Shown one piece after another: positions 57,814 to 64,000 of a DNA stretch of 64,000 nucleotides. The notes below the pieces were generated by a model. That model was not told the origin of the DNA, did not search any database, and saw only the letters and a list, made by a program, of their open reading frames with translations. The DNA lies in the NCBI RefSeq assembly GCF_900104775.1, contig NZ_FNSA01000003.1, positions 3,658,001 through 3,722,000 on the forward strand. Direction: 5' to 3'. The stretch comes from Tsukamurella tyrosinosolvens. Lineage in GTDB: Bacteria; Actinomycetota; Actinomycetes; Mycobacteriales; Mycobacteriaceae. Positions within the stretch are counted from its first letter, which is position 1; each line of letters opens with the position of its first letter. Position numbers and translations under genes: made by a program.

Positions 57814-59238
57814 TCACTCGAGGGCCGCGTAGACGGCCGGCCGGGATCGGCGCAGGATCGTCGCCCACGCGAGGCCGCCGAGGAACGCCACGGCGAGCAG
57901 GCCCAGGAAAAGGTCGGCCAGGGCGCGGGAGCCGATGAGGATTTCGAAGTCGGCGACGACGAGCACGAGGATCCCGGTGAGCGCCACGAGGGCGAGCGCG
58001 GGAGCGATGGTGCCGTGCCACGGGGACGCGGTGCGCCGCCGCCGGAAGTGCACGACGACCGCTGCGGATGTCAGGGTCAGCAGCGCGATCAGTCCGAGGG
58101 TTCCGGCGCCGCCGAACCAGGCGTAGACCTGGATGACGGGGTCGAGTCCGGCGACCGCGGTGACCGCGACGAGGACGCCGGTCACGGCCGAGGTGAGGAG
58201 CGAGGCGACGTACGGCGACCGGTGCGCCGGGTGGACCTCGCCGAGCCGGGGCGGCAGGGCGCCCTGGCGGCCCAGGGCGAAGAGGTAGCGCGAGACGACG
58301 TTGTGGGCAGTGAGGACGCAGGCGAAGAAGCTCGTGACCAGCAGCACCTGCACGGCGTCGTGCGCGACCTGCGAGATGTACCGCGTCGCGAGGCCGGAAG
58401 CGAGGCCCTCGGGGTCGCCCGCCGCGAGCTCGGCGGCGCGATCGACACCGAGGCCGACGATCATGGCCCAGGCCGATACGGCGCATACGGTCGCGATCAG
58501 CGCCACCGCGATGTACGTGGCCCTCGGGATCGTGCGATCGGGATCCTTCGCCTCCGACCGGAAGACCGCGGTCGCCTCGAAGCCGACGAAGCCGAAGACC
58601 GCGAACATGATCCCGGTAGCGGGCGCACCACCGGCGAAGGCGTTCCAGGACAACGGCTCCGCAGTGAGTCCGCCGGCTCCGCCGCGCATCGTGATCGCGA
58701 GGTCGATGATCGCGACGACGCCGATCTCGGCGACGAGCAGGACGCCGAGCACGCGGGCGCTGACGTCGACGTTCCGATGGCCCAGGAAGCCGATGACGGC
58801 GAGACCGGCGCCGGCGAGCAGCCACCACGGCACCGACGCACCCGAGAAGGTCTCGACCACGGTGCGCGCCGAAGCGCCGAGGTATCCGGAGACCGCGACC
58901 ATCAGCACGCTGTAGGTGACCAGCGCCAGTGCCGCAGCGCCGAGCCCCGCCGCCGTCCCGAGCCCCCGCTGGACGTAGGAGTAGAACGCGCCGGCGTTGC
59001 GGACCTCCGGCGTCATAGCGGAGTACCCCGCGGTGAACAGCAGAAGGACCACACCCACGATCACGAAGTCGACGGGCGTTCCGATCCCGTTGCCCGTTCC
59101 GAGCATCAGCGGGATCAGCCCGGCGAACACCGTCAACGGCGCTGCCATGGCGACGACCATGAACACGATGTGCCCGACGCCGAGCGTCCGCTCCAGACCG
59201 GTGCCGGGGGCGGCCGCGGGCCCGGCCGTCGCGGTCAC
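57814..59238 (-). CDS. APC family amino acid/amine permease
   Basis: A 474-residue transporter with about twelve hydrophobic segments and the APC-family start LGVGHIVFMVVAMAAPLTVF. The stretch GFVGFEATAVFRSEAKDPDR is the conserved loop after helix 6 (GFE.....EA.NP.R). It probably imports the amino acid or amine degraded by this operon, as PuuP does for putrescine. The GTG start overlaps the hydrolase stop (GTGA). Confidence 0.93.
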   Translation of the reverse strand: MTATAGPAAAPGTGLERTLGVGHIVFMVVAMAAPLTVFAGLIPLMLGTGNGIGTPVDFVIVGVVLLLFTAGYSAMTPEVRNAGAFYSYVQRGLGTAAGLGAAALALVTYSVLMVAVSGYLGASARTVVETFSGASVPWWLLAGAGLAVIGFLGHRNVDVSARVLGVLLVAEIGVVAIIDLAITMRGGAGGLTAEPLSWNAFAGGAPATGIMFAVFGFVGFEATAVFRSEAKDPDRTIPRATYIAVALIATVCAVSAWAMIVGLGVDRAAELAAGDPEGLASGLATRYISQVAHDAVQVLLVTSFFACVLTAHNVVSRYLFALGRQGALPPRLGEVHPAHRSPYVASLLTSAVTGVLVAVTAVAGLDPVIQVYAWFGGAGTLGLIALLTLTSAAVVVHFRRRRTASPWHGTIAPALALVALTGILVLVVADFEILIGSRALADLFLGLLAVAFLGGLAWATILRRSRPAVYAALE

Positions 59239-60134
59239 CGCGCCACCGCCCGCTCGAGGTGGGCCACGACGTGGTCGGCGATGCGCAGCGCGAGCGCGTC
59301 CGGCAGGTGGTGCCCCATGCCGGGGACCACGATGTGTCGCGCCCCTTGGATCGCCGCCGCGGTGGCGTCGCCGCCCGACGGGGCCACGATGAGGTCACGG
59401 TCGCCGTTGATCACGAGCGTGGGCGCGGTGATCCGCGAGAGCTCCTCGGATCGGTCGCCCGAGGCCTGGATCGCCTGGAGCTGGCGGGAGGTGCCGGCGA
59501 CCGCGTCGCCGGCGGTGCGCTCGAACGTCGTGACGGCGTGCGCGGCCTCCTCCGCCTCATCGATCGGGTACGCGGCGCCGGCGAGGTGCGCGGTCATCCG
59601 CAGGTGTGAGCGGACTGCACCCACCCGGTCGCGCGCCGGTGGGGCGGAGAGCAGGACCCAGGTCGACGGTGCCGGCTGCCCCACCTTCGGATCGCCGGTG
59701 GTCGAGTACAGGGAGGTGAGCGTCGTGACGAGGTACGGGTACCGGGCGGCGACGGTCTGGGCGATCATGCCGCCCATCGATCGTCCGACGAGGTGGACGG
59801 GTCCGACGCCCAGGTGCTCGATCAGCTGCGCCGCATCGGCGGCCATGTCGGCGAGTGTGTACGCGTCCCGCCGCGGCCGGGCGAGCAACTGACGCAGCGT
59901 GTTCGGCGGTGGGGTCGTCGCGTACGTCGACCGTCCACAGTCCCGGTTGTCCATGCGGATCACCTGGAACCCGGTCGCGACGAGCGCGGAGACGAACCGG
60001 TCGGACCAGGTGGTGAGGTCCTCCGCGAGCCCCGCGACGAGCAGGACCGGCGGGCCGTCGGTAGGACCGTCGATGCGGAAGCAGACGCGGGTTCCGCCGG
60101 GGAGCACGGCGAACCGGTCGAGGTCCTCAGGCAT
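59235..60134 (-). CDS. alpha/beta-hydrolase (esterase/lactonase-like)
   Basis: A 299-residue alpha/beta-hydrolase. The nucleophile S119 lies in VGRSMGG, the oxyanion region in LLVAGLAEDLTTW, the acid in VINGDRDLIV and the histidine in GMGHHLPDAL. It follows the Baeyer-Villiger monooxygenase with an 8-base overlap, a classic pair in which the hydrolase opens the ester or lactone that the monooxygenase makes. The ATG at 60134 gives the normal N-terminus. Confidence 0.94.
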   Translation of the reverse strand: MPEDLDRFAVLPGGTRVCFRIDGPTDGPPVLLVAGLAEDLTTWSDRFVSALVATGFQVIRMDNRDCGRSTYATTPPPNTLRQLLARPRRDAYTLADMAADAAQLIEHLGVGPVHLVGRSMGGMIAQTVAARYPYLVTTLTSLYSTTGDPKVGQPAPSTWVLLSAPPARDRVGAVRSHLRMTAHLAGAAYPIDEAEEAAHAVTTFERTAGDAVAGTSRQLQAIQASGDRSEELSRITAPTLVINGDRDLIVAPSGGDATAAAIQGARHIVVPGMGHHLPDALALRIADHVVAHLERAVAR

Positions 60135-61635
60135 CGACCCGCTCCTTGGTGGACGCGCCCGCCTCGTCGCGGGTGGAACCGAACTGCAGGGCGTCGTCGA
60201 GCAGCGGACCGCGCAGGATCTTCGCGTCCTGCTGGTACGACATCGACATCTGGAACAGGCCCGTGCCCTGCTTCGGGATGACGTCGCGCGCGCGCTGGGC
60301 GTAGCCCGAGCTCAGATCCAGGATCGGCCGGCGCTCCATGGTGGGGTCGGCGTCGACGCGGACGCTGTCGTAGCCGAAGGCGTCCATGTGCTTGATCAGC
60401 TCACAGAGGTAGCGGGCGACGATCCCGATCTTCAGGGTCCACGCCGAGGTGGTGTAGCCGATCGCGATGGACAGGTTGGGCAGGCCCGTCAGCAGGGTGC
60501 CGCGGTAGGCAACGGTGTCGGGGATGGCAACGGCCTCGCCGTCGACGTCGAAATCGATCCCGCCGAGGAGCCGCATGTTCAGGCCCGTCGCCGTGACGAT
60601 GAGGTCGGCGTCGAGGTGGTCGCCGGACTCGAGCGCGATCCCGGTCTCGGTGAACCGCTCGATCTTGTCGGTGACGATGGAGGCGCCGCCGTCGCTCAGC
60701 GCGGCGAAGAAGTCGCCGTCGGGGCAGAGGCACAGGCGCTGATCCCACGGCTTGTACGGCGGGTTGAAGTGGGTGTCCACGGGATAGCCCTCCGGCAGGG
60801 ACTTGGCGTTGGCCTTCCGGATGAGTGTGCGGGCGGCCTTCGGGAAGGCGCGGATGAACTTCACCTGGCCTCGCTCGGCCCAGATGCTGGCGAACCGGGT
60901 GACCGCGTATCCACGCTTCTCCCCGAACAGTCGGAAGAAGAGCAGCGCCGAGGTGTCGACCTTCGGCCACGGTACGACGTAGGTCGGCGTGCGCTGCAAC
61001 ATGGTGACGTGCGCTGCGGCCCCGTCGTGGTTCAGCATGGACGGGATCAGCGTGACGGCGGTCGCGCCGCTGCCGATGACGACGACCCTCTTGCCGGCGT
61101 AGTCGTAGTCCTCGGGCCAGTGCTGCGGATGGATGATGTCGCCCCGGAAGTCCTCGCGGCCCTCGAAGTGCGGGGTGTAGCCCTCGTCGTAGCGGTAGTA
61201 GCCGGTGCCCGCGAAGATCCACTTCGTGGTGATCCGCCGCTCGCCGTCAGGGGTTCGCACGTCCAGGGTCCAGCGGGCGTCGGCGCTCGACCAGGAGGCG
61301 TGCCGAACGCCGTGCTCGAACCGGATGAGCCGACCGAGGTCGTACTCGTCGACCGTCTCCTGGAGATACTTCAGGATCTTCGGCGCCTCGGCGATGGCGT
61401 CGGGATCCGTCCACGGCTTGAACTCGTAGCCGTAGGTGTGGAGGCCGTTGTCGGAGCGGATCCCGGGGTACTTGAACAGGTCCCAGGTGCCGCCGATGTT
61501 CTCGCGGCCTTCGAGGATCGCCACTCGCTTGTCCGGGAAGGCCTCGGTGATGTACTTCGCGGCGCCGATGCCGGCGATCCCGGCGCCGACGATGACGATG
61601 TCGAGATCTTCAGTGCGGCTTGTCGGTACGTTCAT
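60127..61635 (-). CDS. flavin-dependent Baeyer-Villiger monooxygenase
   Basis: A 502-residue flavoprotein with the FAD motif GAGIAG at residues 17-22, the BVMO fingerprint FRGDIIHPQHWP at residues 163-174 (FxGxxxHxxxWP) and the NADPH motif GSGATA at residues 188-193. It inserts oxygen next to a ketone carbonyl. The ATG at 61635 has AAGG upstream and gives a normal N-terminus. It is the first gene of the operon; paired GCACAGTGC motifs lie upstream at 61708-61748. Confidence 0.95.
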   Translation of the reverse strand: MNVPTSRTEDLDIVIVGAGIAGIGAAKYITEAFPDKRVAILEGRENIGGTWDLFKYPGIRSDNGLHTYGYEFKPWTDPDAIAEAPKILKYLQETVDEYDLGRLIRFEHGVRHASWSSADARWTLDVRTPDGERRITTKWIFAGTGYYRYDEGYTPHFEGREDFRGDIIHPQHWPEDYDYAGKRVVVIGSGATAVTLIPSMLNHDGAAAHVTMLQRTPTYVVPWPKVDTSALLFFRLFGEKRGYAVTRFASIWAERGQVKFIRAFPKAARTLIRKANAKSLPEGYPVDTHFNPPYKPWDQRLCLCPDGDFFAALSDGGASIVTDKIERFTETGIALESGDHLDADLIVTATGLNMRLLGGIDFDVDGEAVAIPDTVAYRGTLLTGLPNLSIAIGYTTSAWTLKIGIVARYLCELIKHMDAFGYDSVRVDADPTMERRPILDLSSGYAQRARDVIPKQGTGLFQMSMSYQQDAKILRGPLLDDALQFGSTRDEAGASTKERVDA

Positions 61636-61707
61636 CGTGAGGCCTTCCGGTGGCGGTCGAAACTGTGATGCTTCGACGATGCCGCCCCGGCCCCGGTGTG
61701 AGCTACC

Positions 61708-61748
61708 GCACAGTGCTCCCTCTTCCGCGGCGCACCGGTGCACAGTGC
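61708..61748. promoter_or_regulatory. two GCACAGTGC motifs upstream of the catabolic operon
   Basis: GCACAGTGC occurs at 61708-61716 and 61740-61748, 32 bases apart (about three helical turns). The second is inside GTGCACAGTGCAC, two copies of the palindrome GTGCAC. They are candidates for the operator or activator site of the operon starting at 61635. Confidence 0.45.
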
Positions 61749-61764
61749 ACACTCGTTCCGAACG

Positions 61765-62310
61765 TCATGCGCGGCTACCGATCACGCGGTAGCGGCCGCA
61801 GAGGAACGCCTTGTTGCGCGCCCACTCCACCAATTCGAAGTCGAAGGCGCGCGGGAACAACGGCCGCCCCGACCCCACGGTGGCGGGCGCGTAACTGATC
61901 ACGACCTCGTCGAGCATGCCGGCCTCGGCGAACTGTGCCGCGAGGTCGCCGCCGCCGACCACCCACACGCCCTTCTCGCCCGCAGCCTCCTCCACCGTCG
62001 CGCGGAGCTCGGACGGGGCGCCCGCCACGAAGCGCACCCCCGGGTGGATGGGGTCCAGCTCCCGGTGGGTGAACACGAACACCGCGTAGTCGGCGTAGTA
62101 CCACGGTTCGTCGCCCGCCTCGACGCGATCGACGACCCACTGGTAGGTGGTGTAGCCCATCACGATCGCGCCCACGCCGGCCATGTACTCCTCGATGTTC
62201 ATCGGGCCGCCGTCGTCGATCGGCTGGCTGAGCAGCCAGTCCAGGCTGTCGTTCTCGTCGGCGAGGAAGCCGTCGAGGGTGGACGCGGTGTAGTACGAGT
62301 AGGCGGTCAT
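61765..62310 (-). CDS. dihydrofolate-reductase-fold protein (RibD C-terminal type)
   Basis: A 181-residue protein of the RibD_C/YyaP group: YTASTLDGFLADENDSLDWL at the start, AIVMGYTTYQWV in the middle and GGGDLAAQFAEAGMLDEVVI near the end, the NADPH-binding pattern. It is a reductase of unknown substrate, distinct from folate DHFR. The ATG at 62310 overlaps the upstream stop by four bases (ATGA), so it is coupled to the AraC-DinB gene. Confidence 0.9.
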   Translation of the reverse strand: MTAYSYYTASTLDGFLADENDSLDWLLSQPIDDGGPMNIEEYMAGVGAIVMGYTTYQWVVDRVEAGDEPWYYADYAVFVFTHRELDPIHPGVRFVAGAPSELRATVEEAAGEKGVWVVGGGDLAAQFAEAGMLDEVVISYAPATVGSGRPLFPRAFDFELVEWARNKAFLCGRYRVIGSRA

Positions 62311-63236
62311 GATGCTCCTCCGGTGATGCGTCGGTGCCAGATGATGGGATCGGGATCCAGTTCGGGAGTGTCGACGGCGACGCCGACGTCGGCCAGCATC
62401 CAGCGCGCCAGGAGCCGGCGGTGCGCGGAGAAGGTCAGCTCGTGCGCCACGATCTGCGAGAGCAGGAAGGACTCGGGCGGGTCGCACAGCGCGTCGATCA
62501 CCCGGTCACCCCACGCGCTACGTCGTTCGATGTCACGGATCAGGCCGAGCCACCGCGGCGAGGTCCGCTCGTGGTGCGCGCGAAGGACATCGGGATCGAC
62601 GGCGGGGTCGCGCCGGGGCTCGGGATCGCCCGCGATCGTGGCGAGCCACGGTTCGGTGCTGTGCACGAGGTGCCACATCACCTGCGCGAGGGATTCGTCC
62701 GGACCGTCCCAGTGTCGCGGGGTCGATCCGGCGAGTCGCACCTTCCGGTACTCCTCGGCCGACAGCCCCTCGACCGCGTCCAGAAGGGCGCCGATGTCGG
62801 CCGCGTCGTGCTGGACCTGCAGCGCCAGTACGTCTCCCGTCGACTCCTCGTGCCCGTCCTCGATGTACAGCACCGTCGGCGAGTGGAAGTGCAGGCCGTT
62901 GGGCGAGGGCAACCAGTGCCCGACGGTGGCCGGAAGCTGCGACGGTGAGTGACCGTAGGCGCGGGCGAAGGCCCGGATGAATCCTTCGACGGAGTCGTAC
63001 CCCGCGGCGAAGGCGGCGTCGGTCACCGTCGATCCGCGTTGCAGTTGCCAGGCGGCGCGTTCGAGCAGGACCCGTCGACGCAGCGCGACGGGCGATTCGC
63101 CCGCGCCGGCGCGCACCTGCCGGGCGAAATGATGCAGCGAGCTGTGCGCGCCGGCGGCCATGGCGTCGAGGCTGTCGTGCGGATCGGCGAGGACGGCCTC
63201 GAGGAGTCGGCGCAGCGGGTCGGCGGGTTCGGACAT
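62307..63236 (-). CDS. AraC helix-turn-helix / DinB-like fusion protein
   Basis: A 309-residue protein. Residues about 10-105 form an AraC-type DNA-binding domain (SSLHHFARQVRAGAGESPVA; VTDAAFAAGYDSVEGFIRAF), and residues about 130-309 form a DinB-like four-helix domain (WDGPDESLAQVMWHLVHSTE; LSQIVAHELTFSAHRRLLA) with histidines H189, H275 and H282 that could bind a metal. An AraC plus DinB combination suggests a metal- or thiol-sensing regulator. It is coupled to the RibD-like gene. Confidence 0.85.
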   Translation of the reverse strand: MSEPADPLRRLLEAVLADPHDSLDAMAAGAHSSLHHFARQVRAGAGESPVALRRRVLLERAAWQLQRGSTVTDAAFAAGYDSVEGFIRAFARAYGHSPSQLPATVGHWLPSPNGLHFHSPTVLYIEDGHEESTGDVLALQVQHDAADIGALLDAVEGLSAEEYRKVRLAGSTPRHWDGPDESLAQVMWHLVHSTEPWLATIAGDPEPRRDPAVDPDVLRAHHERTSPRWLGLIRDIERRSAWGDRVIDALCDPPESFLLSQIVAHELTFSAHRRLLARWMLADVGVAVDTPELDPDPIIWHRRITGGAS

Positions 63237-63285
63237 GGGAACCAGTATCGACCGCGCGACCCCGCCGCCGCTTGACCGTTCTTGC

Positions 63286-64000
63286 TCAGTTCGTCGCGGC
63301 GACCCCGAGCTCGGCGAGAACGGCCGTCGCCGCCCGCTCGCCCGACGCCGCGGCGTCCGCGAGCGAGGGCACGTCGAGCAGGAAGTCGCCCGCGAGATGG
63401 ATCGGGCCGACCGGCTCGCGCAACACCGGGAGCGACGCGCGCTTGTTCGGAGCCCAGAACGGCACCACGCGGTGGTGCTTGCGGACGATCGGCGTCCCGA
63501 GCTTGCCCCTCAGCTGCGGATACAGCGAGACGAGGTCACGGCTGAACCGATCCGCGATCTCCTCGTCGGGCAGGTCGAGGAGGGCGTCCGCCTTCGCGCC
63601 GCCCGCGAAGCAGGCGAGCGCGCCGCCCGGCGTCCGCGGACCTTGTCCGCGCAGCGCCGCCGCGTGGTTGAACACCGCCTGGAACTGCAACAGCGGCGTC
63701 GACACGGCGAAGAAGTCGTCCCAGGCCTGGGGCTCGCCGTCCTCCTCCGTGAAGAACCCGACCACCACGTAGCGGCCGTACTCGATGTCGTCGTACGCGG
63801 CCCGGTACGACGACGGGAGGCCGGGAAGGATCCGAGTGGCGATGTCGGCCGGCACGGTGACGACGGCACGCTCGGCACGAAGCCGCACGGGGCCGTTCGC
63901 ATCCTCGTACTCGACGACGACACCGTCGTCGTCCCACTCGACCGTGCTCACCGTGGCGCCCAGCCGGATCTTGTCGCCCAGATCCTGGGCAAGGATGTCC
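63286..64000 (-). CDS. flavin amine-oxidase-like protein (5' end beyond window)
   Basis: The last 238 or so codons of a flavoprotein of the amine oxidase/phytoene desaturase superfamily; the start lies outside the right edge. The frame is open to base 64000. The final region PIHLAGDFLLDVPSLADAAA, followed by [13 protein letters not shown], matches the C-terminal FAD-contact motif (AGD....S...A..SG..AA). The substrate is not known. It stops 49 bases before the AraC-DinB gene. Confidence 0.85.
   Translation of the reverse strand, partial: DILAQDLGDKIRLGATVSTVEWDDDGVVVEYEDANGPVRLRAERAVVTVPADIATRILPGLPSSYRAAYDDIEYGRYVVVGFFTEEDGEPQAWDDFFAVSTPLLQFQAVFNHAAALRGQGPRTPGGALACFAGGAKADALLDLPDEEIADRFSRDLVSLYPQLRGKLGTPIVRKHHRVVPFWAPNKRASLPVLREPVGPIHLAGDFLLDVPSLADAAASGERAATAVLAELGVAATN

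Overview
This is a high-GC actinobacterial chromosome segment. The block leuB-serA, ilvC-ilvN-ilvB, a CFP6-like gene, a DoxX gene, an LppZ-like lipoprotein, gatB, pfkA, gatA and gatC repeats the gene order I recall from the Mycobacterium tuberculosis Rv2995c-Rv3012c region, so the host is placed in the Mycobacteriales with good confidence. Gene content (many PucR and Gfo/Idh/MocA genes, moderate insertions in that syntenic block) suggests a Tsukamurella/Gordonia/Rhodococcus-type environmental actinomycete; the genus is inference. No rRNA, tRNA, CRISPR array, transposase or integrase gene was seen.

Layout. 1-12 kb: a sugar or cyclitol uptake and oxidation locus, with an ABC importer (binding protein, permease, ATPase), four Gfo/Idh/MocA dehydrogenases, a TIM-barrel isomerase, a LacI regulator with a perfect 16-bp operator, an MFS sugar transporter and a small UspA protein. 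12-14 kb: an FAH-family hydrolase and an MFS transporter. 14.2-16.8 kb: leuB and serA. 16.9-23.3 kb: a PucR regulator divergent from an acyl-CoA synthetase / DUF3556 membrane protein / FAD oxidoreductase / small dimeric-barrel protein operon. 23.4-25.4 kb: an AurF-like diiron gene and a TetR-DoxX-like pair with an operator over the TetR start codon. 25.5-31.8 kb: branched-chain amino acid synthesis (ilvC, ilvN, ilvB, ilvD), with a complete transcription attenuator in front of ilvB. 31.8-47.2 kb: the conserved doxX-lppZ-gatB-pfkA-gatA-gatC block, interrupted by a diguanylate cyclase, a two-component system, a phospholipase A2 / alpha-beta hydrolase pair, an Rrf2 regulator with an AhpD-like gene, and a 1.08-kb inverted-repeat-bounded element carrying an AbiEi/DUF559-type gene. 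47.2-49.9 kb: an HxlR regulator divergent from an oxidoreductase, and a second PucR regulator. 49.9-61.6 kb: one nine-gene, mostly translationally coupled catabolic operon on the minus strand. 61.8-64 kb: a RibD-like reductase, an AraC-DinB fusion and the end of a flavin amine-oxidase-like gene.

How the genes work together. The strongest candidate for an undescribed system is the 49.9-61.6 kb operon. It joins a Baeyer-Villiger monooxygenase and an alpha/beta hydrolase (ketone to ester or lactone, then hydroxy acid), an alcohol and an aldehyde dehydrogenase, an acyl-CoA synthetase fused in frame to an enoyl-CoA hydratase, and a glutamine-synthetase-like enzyme with a C26 gamma-glutamyl hydrolase and an amino acid permease (the logic of gamma-glutamylated amine pathways). 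Together this suggests catabolism of an amine that yields a ketone. The second is the 44,268-45,346 element: about 34-bp terminal inverted repeats, an apparent 5-bp target duplication (ACCCG) and a single defence-like gene with no transposase, plus a short gene-less relative at 14,110-14,172. Many genes here start 6-8 bases after a TAnnnT hexamer, which indicates widespread leaderless transcription, including for the ilvB leader peptide.
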